Of a stretch of 5,533 nucleotides of DNA, positions 1-5,533 are shown in pieces. The notes under the pieces were generated by a model. It saw nothing but the letters and a program-made list of their open reading frames with translations, did not search any database and had not been told where the DNA came from. Numbering within the stretch: position 1 is the first letter of the stretch; every line of letters begins with the position of its first letter. This DNA comes from a bacterium (GTDB lineage: Bacteria > UBA9089 > JASEGY01). Made by a program: the position numbers and the translations under genes. The stretch covers positions 1 to 5,533 of the forward strand of contig JASEGY010000258.1 in assembly GCA_030019105.1 (NCBI GenBank), read 5' to 3'.

Positions 1-1101
1 TATCTCCCACAGCTTGATAGTCTTATCTACAGAGCCGGAAGCGATTATCCCGGCTCCTTTCGAGATGGCTACGGAAGTAACATGATCTTCATGGCCTTGG
101 AGGGTATTCAGGAGTCGGCCGGTCTCTATCTCCCACAGCTTGATAGTATCATCATCAGAGCCGGAAGCGATTATCCCTGCTCCTTTCGAGATGGCTACGG
201 AAGTAACATAAGATTTATGCCATTGGAGGGTATTCAGGAGTTGGCCGGTCTCTATCTCCCAGACCTTAACCGTATTATCATTTGAGCCGGAAGCGATTAT
301 CCCGGCCTCTTTCGAGATGGCTACGAAAGTAACAGGATATTCATGGCCCTGGAGGGTATTCAGAAGTCGGCCGGTCTCTATCTCCCAGACCTTAACCGTC
401 ATATCCCAAGAGCCGGAAGCGATTAGCCCGGCCTCTTTCGAGATGGCTACGGAAGAAACAGGAAATCCATGGCCTTGGAGGGTATTCAGGAGTCGGCCGG
501 TCTTTATCTCCCACAGCTTGATAGTATTATCCCAGGAGCCGGAAGCGATTATCCCGGCCTCTTTCGAGATGGCTACGGAAGAAACAGAATTTTTATGGCC
601 CTGGAGGGTATTCAGGAGTCGGCCGGTTTTTATCTCCCACAGCTTGATAGTATTATCCTCAGAGCCGGAAGCGATTATCCCGGCTCCTTTCGAGATGGCT
701 ACGGATTTAACATAAGATTTATGCCCTTGGAGGGCATTCAGGAGCCGGCCGGTCTTTATCTCCCAAACCTTAACAGTCTTATCATCTGAGCCGGAAGCGA
801 TTAGCCCGGCCTCTTGCGAGATGGCTACGGAATTAACAGAAGATTCATGGCCCTGGAGGGTATTCAGGAGTCGGCCGGTTTTTATCTCCCACAGCTTGAT
901 AGTATTATCCCAGGAGCCGGAAGCGATTAGCCCGGCCTCTTGCGAGATGGCTACGGAATTAACAGTATCTTCATGCCCTTGGAGGGTATTCAGGAGTCGG
1001 CCTGTTTTTATCTCCCACAGCTTGATAGTCTTATCCCCGGAGCCGGAAGCGATTAGCCCGGCCTCTTTCGAGACGGCTACGGAAGTAACAGAACCTGCAT
1101 G
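1..1101 (-). repeat. WD40 repeat array: eight complete 126-bp units plus a partial ninth
   Basis: Units start at 1101, 975, 849, 723, 597, 471, 345, 219 and 93 (minus strand) with an invariant 126-nt period, so each codes for exactly 42 residues beginning with His of the G-H motif. Conserved elements are H-x3-V, SVAIS, IASGS-x-D-x-T, K-L/V-WE-I and TGRLLNTLQG. Nearly all differences fall at a few positions counted from His: 2-4, 6-7, 12-13, 22 and 24. WD40 units form blades of a beta-propeller that binds protein or other ligands; seven blades close one propeller, so nine or more units imply a second propeller or an unusual one. The array continues past the window edge. The units are nearly identical in DNA as well as protein, which points to recent duplication or ongoing homogenisation. 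Confidence 0.95.
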
Positions 1102-4100
1102 CCCTTTGAAGACCCTGGGGCTCAGGTCGTTTAGTTGATGAGAGGCAGGCAGGGGGGAACCTTGTTCGGGCATGATTAAAACCGAGTCCTTAAACCAGTC
1201 ATCAGAGCAGGAGATGTCTTTGAGATTGCATTTAGCAAAGCCGGTATGAGCCAGAAGGCTTGAGTTGAACTTAGAGCCATTAAGGTCTGTCAGTGTGAAG
1301 GCGGCGAATCTGAGGTCGGCTGATTCAAAATCCGCTTCCGGCAGCTCGGAGTTTAAAAAGACAGATGAGGTCAAATCCGCCTGACAAAAAGAGGGATTTT
1401 CTGAGATTGCCTTTTCCCAGACAGAGCCCGGGCAGACGGTCCGGTCGGCATTTATTGAATGGAGCCGGGTATTTATAAATCTGGCCCGGCTCATCTTTGC
1501 CCCCTGGAAGCTTGAGTGGGACAGGTCGCAGTCAATGAATCGAGCGTCCTCTAATTCGGCTCTCTCAAATAATGAATTCCGGAGGCCCAGGGATTTGAAG
1601 ATAAATCCGGAAAGCCCGGCCCCGGACAAACAGAATCTTTGGGGTAAAGGAGAGGAGTCAGGGAATGAGTCCCTCCACTTCAAGAGAAGAATGAGGGCAT
1701 TTTCACTCACTTCCGGGCAATAGGTGTCTTCGAGAATCCGCTCAATCGTTTCCCTGGCTCCTGACAGGTCATATTCGGTAGTATTAAGAAGCCCCAGGAC
1801 AAATTCAGCGATCTCATTGGAAATCTTAGGAATGTTAAGCGGTTCGGGGTTTGCCTGAGACAGGGCGCGGGCAATCCTTCTGGCGATAAAGAATTCATGA
1901 AAGGAGCGGTGCTGGAAGCGAAAGACCCCTCTGCCGCGCTCATCCTCTTTCTCACTCCAGGCAAGAAAGGTGGCGGTTCTTAGATCATTTTTAAATTGTT
2001 TCCGGTCATCAAGGGGTAGTCCTGGGAATTTAGGCGAAATATTCTCCTCAACCCATTCATCAATCTTATCTATATGTTCGGTCTGGGCCTGTTTCTTCCA
2101 GAGGTTGGAGGCTAGATTCTCCATACATTCCGCCTTCATATTGCCCGGGATTTTGTGCCTATCATAGTCCCGCCTGATCCATTCTTTAATGGTTAATTCA
2201 TATAAAGAGGCCGAGGTTATATCAACGCCTTTTTCTTTTAAGTCAATGATCTCCTGAATATGCTCCTCAATCAAAGAGAGTAGAAAGGGTCTTTTGGCCA
2301 GATCAGGGAGGTTGTAGATACCTTTCAGGGTGTTCCATAACTCCTCTGCCCTGTCCCCAAAACAAATCTTCAGGTAGGCTAAAATCTGCTCCTGGGTGAA
2401 GCTGTTTAAGAAGGCGATCTGAAAATCCTCTCGACGGAATCCGGCTCTTCTGGCCTCAGAAAGTTGAGAATCAACATCCTCCATATCCCGAAAGTAATGG
2501 GTTCGACAGGCCAGGATGACCTTATCGCTAAACCTTTCCTTCTTTTCCTTTCCCTCCTCCTTTAAGGTGACACCCCTTCTTATCTGCTGCCAGAAATGAA
2601 GCGCCCTTTCCGGGGTAAAACCGACGGTCTTTTCATCAATACTGTCTATGATCAACAAGACCTCGCCTGAATGAACCAGTTCCAGGACATCTTTGCCTTT
2701 AGTTCCGGGTATTCCCTGCCCCTTCAAGGTATCTTCAATCATTTCCTCCAGGGAAGGCATTGACCTGGCGACGGGCAGATCAAGAAACCTTAAGTCAAGA
2801 TAGAGTGGAAGCGGCAGGGCCTCTCCTTGTTTAATCCTTTCTAAAAGATGCCTGGTGAACATCCTGCCCAGGAAGGTCTTGCCCATCCCCAGGTCTCCCA
2901 GGACAGCAAAGAAAGGGGATTGTGAAGAGCCTGTAAGCCACTTCTCTAAAAAGGCAATGGCATCCGTATCGCCGGAATCTGTCTTTATAGTCGCTGGGAT
3001 GTATTTGGGGGGCTGATAATCTTCTGTCAGTAAGTCTGCGCGGAGGGCTTTACCCATCTCTTCTTCCAGACGCCTTCTTTTGTCCCGGCTGATTTTATCA
3101 GGTAAATGATCGGGAATTATTGGTTGGCCGGGGATATCGCGGATAAGGTAAGCTCCTTTGATTCCTGATTCTTCTGGAGGCATTAAGAACTTAGTGAATT
3201 TCCGGCCGCATCTTACCGCATATCCCTGGACATAAAGCTCACCATATTCTTTTTTCCAGTTGGTTTTTAAGAACTCTATCCATTCCTCATCCTCAAGGCC
3301 TTCAATGACAAAGGGCTTACCCTCCTGACGATACTTGGCCAGTTCGGCAATGGTGGCTGCCGGAGGGGCCTCTGAGCGAGATGAAAGCAACTTTTGCGAT
3401 GTCTTCATAGAGATTTTAACCAGCTTGGCATATCCTCCTAAAGCCAGACGAACCCTATCCGACATTTCGGCACTATCATCTAAGGCAACCTTGAATTGGT
3501 AGGTCTGGCACAGCTCAATAACCCTCCTGATCTTATCCTCATGGAGCCCTTCATTTACTTCAAACAAAAGATTGTCTTTGCTGCTCATATACCTCCTGAA
3601 GATCTCAGGCGAAAGGAACCGGGAAGAGAGGAGCTCATTATCGAGGTTTATGGTAAAGATAAGGGCATTTGCTCCTTCTGCCCCTTGCCTCGTCCACCAC
3701 CTTCTTAAATCCTGGGAGGCACATAAAGAGAGGATAAAAAAGGTGATTCGGGGTAATTCTTCGGGGATATGCAACTCTTTACATTTTTTGAGGGTGGCAA
3801 AGAAGCTGTCCCCATTTCCACTTATCCCCAGTGTCTCAAAGCCCATGGTCATAGATGCCGGCTCAGGAGGAAATACCCTGGTGAATGGTTCCAGCTTGAG
3901 GGAGAGGTTGGTGATGAATTGTTTGGCTTCTTCATTCAGGTCTTGCCAGGGTTCAGAAAAATTTTCTCGGAAGAATCTATCAATCTCCGCCGGGTAAATG
4001 ATGGTTCTTAATGGAAGGGAGAGGGAGGGCACCTGATATTTATCAGGCAGGTAATCCATGTTTTTCTCCAGGTCTTTGAACAGGCTGGATTTATCCAGCT

Positions 4101-4443
4101 TTTCCAGGAGTTTATCCCTGAGTGAGACCTCACCTTTAACGATCACTCTTCTTTCATTCAGGTCAGCCCTTGGGTTTTCAGGTTGTAATTCCAGGGAGAC
4201 CTTAGCTGTTTGGGCGACCTTTTTTAGCCGGTCTCTAAATTTACGAAAGTCCTCCAGGGCATCATTCAATTCCTTATCAGGAAAGAGGCTTTTGGCGGCG
4301 GTTATTAATGGGGTTTCAGTCTTATCAGAGAAGAGATCACGCAGCAGCTTAAGCCTGCGGTTGTCTTTCTGGCCTAAGACATACTCCTCAAGCAGTTTGG
4401 TGATTCTGATATTTATTTCCGGATGAGATAGTTTTTCTGACAT
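1..4443 (-). CDS. EAL-like/NACHT/pentapeptide/WD40 STAND NTPase (3' end beyond window)
   Basis: This is a single open frame of 1481 codons with no in-frame stop; its C-terminus lies beyond the left edge. The ATG at 4443 is chosen because AGGAGGG sits 5 nt upstream. Domains by residue: 1-195 charged, helix-rich, not recognised; about 195-412 a divergent EAL-like domain; about 495-660 NACHT with Walker A GDLGMGKT (516-523), Walker B LLIIDSIDE (596-604) and a sensor-like VILACRTH (R647); about 660-855 a helical/winged-helix tail ending in FQHRSFHEFFIA (843-854), typical of NACHT proteins; about 937-1079 pentapeptide repeats; from 1115 on, WD40 repeats of exactly 42 residues. No signal peptide or membrane segment is seen, so it is probably cytoplasmic. 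STAND NTPases are ATP-driven switches: C-terminal repeats sense, the NTPase oligomerises, and an N-terminal module signals. The NACHT and WD40 assignments are secure. A role in defence or in cyclic-nucleotide signalling is inference. No partner gene is visible. Confidence 0.95.
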   Translation of the reverse strand, partial: MSEKLSHPEINIRITKLLEEYVLGQKDNRRLKLLRDLFSDKTETPLITAAKSLFPDKELNDALEDFRKFRDRLKKVAQTAKVSLELQPENPRADLNERRVIVKGEVSLRDKLLEKLDKSSLFKDLEKNMDYLPDKYQVPSLSLPLRTIIYPAEIDRFFRENFSEPWQDLNEEAKQFITNLSLKLEPFTRVFPPEPASMTMGFETLGISGNGDSFFATLKKCKELHIPEELPRITFFILSLCASQDLRRWWTRQGAEGANALIFTINLDNELLSSRFLSPEIFRRYMSSKDNLLFEVNEGLHEDKIRRVIELCQTYQFKVALDDSAEMSDRVRLALGGYAKLVKISMKTSQKLLSSRSEAPPAATIAELAKYRQEGKPFVIEGLEDEEWIEFLKTNWKKEYGELYVQGYAVRCGRKFTKFLMPPEESGIKGAYLIRDIPGQPIIPDHLPDKISRDKRRRLEEEMGKALRADLLTEDYQPPKYIPATIKTDSGDTDAIAFLEKWLTGSSQSPFFAVLGDLGMGKTFLGRMFTRHLLERIKQGEALPLPLYLDLRFLDLPVARSMPSLEEMIEDTLKGQGIPGTKGKDVLELVHSGEVLLIIDSIDEKTVGFTPERALHFWQQIRRGVTLKEEGKEKKERFSDKVILACRTHYFRDMEDVDSQLSEARRAGFRREDFQIAFLNSFTQEQILAYLKICFGDRAEELWNTLKGIYNLPDLAKRPFLLSLIEEHIQEIIDLKEKGVDITSASLYELTIKEWIRRDYDRHKIPGNMKAECMENLASNLWKKQAQTEHIDKIDEWVEENISPKFPGLPLDDRKQFKNDLRTATFLAWSEKEDERGRGVFRFQHRSFHEFFIARRIARALSQANPEPLNIPKISNEIAEFVLGLLNTTEYDLSGARETIERILEDTYCPEVSENALILLLKWRDSFPDSSPLPQRFCLSGAGLSGFIFKSLGLRNSLFERAELEDARFIDCDLSHSSFQGAKMSRARFINTRLHSINADRTVCPGSVWEKAISENPSFCQADLTSSVFLNSELPEADFESADLRFAAFTLTDLNGSKFNSSLLAHTGFAKCNLKDISCSDDWFKDSVLIMPEQGSPLPASHQLNDLSPRVFKGHAGSVTSVAVSKEAGLIASGSGDKTIKLWEIKTGRLLNTLQGHEDTVNSVAISQEAGLIASGSWDNTIKLWEIKTGRLLNTLQGHESSVNSVAISQEAGLIASGSDDKTVKVWEIKTGRLLNALQGHKSYVKSVAISKGAGIIASGSEDNTIKLWEIKTGRLLNTLQGHKNSVSSVAISKEAGIIASGSWDNTIKLWEIKTGRLLNTLQGHGFPVSSVAISKEAGLIASGSWDMTVKVWEIETGRLLNTLQGHEYPVTFVAISKEAGIIASGSNDNTVKVWEIETGQLLNTLQWHKSYVTSVAISKGAGIIASGSDDDTIKLWEIETGRLLNTLQGHEDHVTSVAISKGAGIIASGSVDKTIKLWEI
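1207..1635 (-). other. Pentapeptide-repeat region (residues about 937-1079)
   Basis: The segment shows the five-residue A-D/N-L/F-x-x rhythm, for example FERAELEDARFIDCDLSHSS and, after a less regular insert around residues 1000-1020, LPEADFESADLRFAAF and GFAKCNLKDISC. Pentapeptide repeats fold as a right-handed quadrilateral beta-helix. Here the region lies between the NACHT tail and the WD40 propeller. It may act as a rigid spacer or a second binding surface; its ligand is unknown. The register is imperfect, so it may consist of two short blocks of repeats. Confidence 0.82.
1879..2961 (-). other. NACHT NTPase domain with helical/winged-helix tail (residues about 495-855)
   Basis: This is the nucleotide-binding switch of the protein. 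Walker A is GDLGMGKT with K522 and T523 for phosphate and Mg binding. Walker B is LLIIDSIDE; D600 ends the hydrophobic strand, and the following D603 and E604 fit the extra acidic residues that distinguish NACHT from other AAA+-like NTPases. The strand VILACRTHYF with R647 matches the position of the usual T-S-R sensor motif, here A-C-R. The downstream helical segment with LAKRPFLLSLI and LYELTIKEWI, and the closing FQHRSFHEFF block, match the conserved tail of bacterial NACHT proteins. All expected motifs are intact, so ATP binding and hydrolysis are plausible. Confidence 0.93.
3208..3861 (-). other. Divergent EAL-like domain (residues about 195-412)
   Basis: EAL domains hydrolyse cyclic-di-GMP or bind it when degenerate. 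The family's signature positions appear here in the right order and with similar spacing: FETL in place of EAL (E203), INLD in place of the N-L-S motif (N266), FEVNE for ExTE (E295, E298), ALDD (D322, D323), VKIS in place of KID (K343), VIEGLE for AEGVE (E381, E384) and YVQGY (Q406). These correspond to the metal and catalytic residues known from RocR-type enzymes. The differences are clear: Ala of EAL is Thr, the FGTG part of the DDFGTG loop is replaced by SAEMSD, and Asp of KID is Ser. The loop that supports dimerisation and catalysis is therefore lost, while nearly all metal and substrate ligands remain. It could be a weak enzyme, a ligand-binding domain, or a phosphodiesterase for another nucleotide. 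The family assignment rests on motifs read by eye. Confidence 0.72.
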
Positions 4444-4448
4444 AAGAG

Positions 4449-4455
4449 CCCTCCT
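4449..4455 (-). promoter_or_regulatory. Shine-Dalgarno site of the STAND gene
   Basis: AGGAGGG on the minus strand lies 5 nt before the ATG at 4443. It is a near-perfect ribosome binding site, and it settles the start of the large gene. Confidence 0.9.
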
Positions 4456-4498
4456 CTAGGTTGTAATATCCCCGACTACCGACTACCGGGCAAGGAGA

Positions 4499-4610
4499 CT
4501 ACTACAGCTCGGCGGAAATCCCTCGTCGGTTTGAGGAGTCTGAGAAACCAGGTTTTTTCAAAAAACCTGGTTTCTGTAACCGGCGGGGAACTTCCGCCGA
4601 CGTGTACTAC
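4499..4610. repeat. Nested palindromic element, possible REP/MITE-like repeat
   Basis: The outer arms 4499-4517 and 4592-4610 are imperfect inverted repeats (about 15 of 19 positions), with a perfect 9-bp core TCGGCGGAA / TTCCGCCGA at 4509-4517 and 4592-4600. They enclose a perfect hairpin at 4543-4575. The whole unit lies in the presumed 5' leader of the STAND gene. It looks like a small non-coding dispersed repeat; no target-site duplication could be confirmed. Confidence 0.55.
4543..4575. repeat. Perfect 16-bp-arm palindrome
   Basis: Arms 4543-4558 (beginning AGAAACCAGG) and 4560-4575 (ending CCTGGTTTCT) are exact reverse complements around a single base at 4559. The inner half is A6/T6, the outer half has a CCAGG/CCTGG core. 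Either transcript strand could fold into a hairpin. No U-run follows on either strand, so it is not a standard intrinsic terminator. Similar short palindromes occur dispersed in several repeat-rich bacterial genomes. Confidence 0.85.
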
Positions 4611-4658
4611 GAGTTTTGAGAAAGGGATATTTATCTGACCTTAGCTGATCTTTCTACA

Positions 4659-4687
4659 AGTATAGCATCTTTTCGTCAACTTGTCAA
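4659..4687 (-). promoter_or_regulatory. Sigma-70-type promoter for the STAND gene
   Basis: On the minus strand, -35 TTGACA (4687-4682) and -10 TATACT (4664-4659) are separated by exactly 17 bp. A TG dinucleotide one base upstream of the -10 (4667-4666) makes it an extended -10. Transcription would start near 4652 and give a leader of about 209 nt that contains the palindromic element. The -35 is a full consensus match and the -10 differs at one position. This would be a strong promoter unless repressed, which is notable for a gene whose product could be costly or toxic. Confidence 0.8.
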
Positions 4688-4719
4688 GGACTTTTTATGA
4701 CGTGTCAAAAATTTGTCAA
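4674..4719 (-). promoter_or_regulatory. Cluster of TTGAC-type hexamers at the promoter (possible operator)
   Basis: TGTCAA (TTGACA on the minus strand) occurs at 4682-4687, 4703-4708 and 4714-4719, with a near copy CGTCAA at 4674-4679. The first is the -35 box itself. The copies at 4703 and 4714 lie 21 and 32 bp upstream of it, close to two and three helical turns, so all three face the same side of the DNA. This is the arrangement expected for a direct-repeat regulator site, but the region is AT-rich and chance copies are possible. Confidence 0.35.
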
Positions 4720-4761
4720 TAACGGGGTAAGGTATCCTCTTCAAAAGTCATGGTAGAATGA

Positions 4762-4874
4762 TCAGGGGTCAGGGGTCAGAGGTCAGGGGTCAGGAGTCAG
4801 GGGTTCAGGGTTGGTCACATTACGCGCCATCTAACCTTGCATCCTGACCCCTGACCCCTGACTCCTGATCCCTG
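4762..4874. repeat. Inverted heptamer repeat block (CAGGGGT units)
   Basis: Six tandem heptamers of the form CAGGGGT, with variants CAGAGGT and CAGGAGT, run from 4763 to 4804. About 40 bp later the complementary heptamers (ACCCCTG, ACTCCTG, ATCCCTG) run from 4847 to 4874. Perfect pairings include 4762-4779 with 4844-4861 (18 bp) and 4790-4804 with 4854-4868 (15 bp), so several alternative stems can form. This resembles the short tandemly repeated heptamers known from cyanobacteria and some other large-genome bacteria. It has no coding content. Confidence 0.85.
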
Positions 4875-5077
4875 CCTTGGCTCTTACCATTAGATTTGAA
4901 GAAGATACGAGGCAAGTGTGATTAAGAGAAGGCAGGAGAGACCGTTTTGAAAATGGGACTTGATTAAAGAGGGGGTGACGGAGTTTTGGGTTGACATTGC
5001 AGTTTTTCCAAAGAGCGGGTGAGTTTTTGCTAAAGTTTTGGGCTCAACCTTCCGAATTATCAAAAGGACACTAAACT
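4875..5077. other. Intergenic stretch with no supported gene
   Basis: No frame here has both a plausible start site and recognisable protein sequence. A TTGACA at 4991-4996 has no matching -10 box at the usual distance, so no promoter for the rightward ORF can be placed with confidence. Confidence 0.6.
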
Positions 5078-5485
5078 TTGACAAAAAGGAGGAAGCGAGC
5101 CCATGTGAAGGTTGGCGGCCCGGCAGTGGAAGTTGGAACAGTTTACCTGTTCATGTTCATTTGTGGGGCGGATGAGGAGGTAGGATTCGAGAACAAATAT
5201 GTCCGGGTGAGGAAAGTAGATGGTGTAATCAGGCTGGAATTTCTCGGCCCGTACGTGCTGGAGATAAATGAGTCGGATAGGCAGGCCTGCGATGTAGAGA
5301 TAGCGAGGTTGGCAAGATTGAGGACGCTGGGAGGGAAGAAGCTGCTGGTGCAGGGGGAAATAGGCCAGGCATTTGACCTGTCACGGCAGATGGTAAATCG
5401 ACGGGTGAGGCTTGTAGAAAAATGTGGCCTTGAGAGTTTGGTGAAAGGCGAGTATGAGAAAAGTAAGCTTACAGAAGAGGTGTAA
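5078..5485 (+). CDS. Small helix-turn-helix protein, possibly a transposase N-terminal remnant
   Basis: This is a 135-codon frame from TTG to TAA. It has a basic N-terminus (TKRRKRAHVK), a short hydrophobic stretch (VYLFMFIC, 22-29), a middle part rich in beta-type residues (41-63), and a C-terminal helix-turn-helix at about 89-122 (VQGEIGQAFDLSRQMVNRRV, then GLESLV). That last pattern is familiar from the DNA-binding head that precedes a DDE catalytic domain in several transposase families. No DDE domain follows before the window ends, and the ORF closes with its own stop, so it is either a truncated transposase or a stand-alone DNA-binding protein. The start is ambiguous: TTG at 5078 has AAGGA 9 nt upstream, while GTG at 5105 has the stronger AGGAGG (5087-5092) but 12 nt away. 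An in-frame TAA at 5072 excludes an earlier start. It is divergent from the STAND gene and about 630 bp away, so any functional link is unproven. Confidence 0.55.
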   Translation: MTKRRKRAHVKVGGPAVEVGTVYLFMFICGADEEVGFENKYVRVRKVDGVIRLEFLGPYVLEINESDRQACDVEIARLARLRTLGGKKLLVQGEIGQAFDLSRQMVNRRVRLVEKCGLESLVKGEYEKSKLTEEV

Positions 5486-5533
5486 TTTTGAACAATAAAT
5501 TTCCTTCAATTTAAGGAATAAATTAGCCCGGAA
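5486..5533. other. AT-rich tail with a weak inverted repeat
   Basis: TTCCTT (5501-5506) and AAGGAA (5513-5518) could pair around a 6-nt loop shortly after the stop of the HTH ORF. The stem is short and no U-run follows, so a terminator is only a weak possibility. Nothing else is seen. Confidence 0.25.

Noticed and set aside
1..1101. CRISPR-like regular repeats
   Set aside because: The 126-bp period is continuous coding sequence for WD40 blades; there are no short repeats separated by unique spacers.
82..1138. Several plus-strand open frames with repeated protein segments
   Set aside because: They are antisense readings of the 126-bp WD40 units. The period is a multiple of three, so any open frame recurs. 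The minus-strand frame has clear WD40 sequence and continuity.
1535..2167. Short open frames on both strands within the NACHT tail and pentapeptide region
   Set aside because: They overlap the secure minus-strand frame and have no recognisable domains.
3496..4426. Plus-strand open frames of 70-141 codons opposite the N-terminal part of the STAND gene
   Set aside because: They lie antisense to a continuous minus-strand frame that shows EAL-like motifs, and their products look like no known family.
4543..4575. Intrinsic terminator
   Set aside because: The stem is perfect, but the T and A runs lie inside the stem and no U-run follows on either strand.
4762..4874. CRISPR array or origin iterons
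   Set aside because: The units are only 7 bp, contiguous and inverted relative to each other. No replication gene or DnaA-like box is nearby.
4890..5084. Minus-strand 64-codon frame starting with TTG
   Set aside because: It has no Shine-Dalgarno site and no recognisable sequence, and it overlaps the start of the HTH ORF. The hydrophobic end alone is not enough to call a gene.

Overview
The window is dominated by one very large minus-strand gene. It starts at 4443 and is still open when it runs off the left edge, giving 1481 codons without a stop. It encodes a STAND-type signalling NTPase. In order, the protein has a helical N-terminal region of unknown fold, a divergent EAL-like (cyclic-di-GMP phosphodiesterase-type) domain, a NACHT P-loop ATPase with its helical/winged-helix tail, a pentapeptide-repeat region, and at least nine nearly identical 42-residue WD40 repeats. 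Proteins with this general NACHT-WD40 plan are common in bacteria with complex regulation and in some anaerobic candidate lineages; related ones act in self/non-self recognition and anti-phage defence. The EAL-like domain at the N-terminus, where such proteins usually carry the effector or signalling module, is the most unusual element here.

Upstream of this gene (4444 to about 5077) is a non-coding, repeat-rich region. It holds a good ribosome binding site, a palindromic element of about 110 bp in the presumed 5' leader, a near-consensus sigma-70-type promoter (TTGACA, 17 bp, TATACT, with an extended -10 TG) overlapped by several TGTCAA hexamers, and a block of heptamer repeats in inverted orientation. 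Such short palindromes and heptamers are typical of repeat-laden genomes such as filamentous cyanobacteria and large-genome deltaproteobacterial or candidate-phylum bacteria.

At the right end, divergently oriented, lies a small plus-strand ORF (5078-5485). It has a C-terminal helix-turn-helix resembling the DNA-binding head of certain transposases, without a catalytic part in the window. It may be a transposase remnant or a small DNA-binding protein. The last 48 bases are AT-rich and hold no gene.

The organism is bacterial (Shine-Dalgarno sites, sigma-70-like promoter), but its lineage cannot be fixed from this window. A workable model, by inference only, is that the WD40/pentapeptide half senses a ligand, the NACHT module switches or oligomerises on ATP binding, and the EAL-like domain supplies a nucleotide-binding or nucleotide-cleaving output or input.
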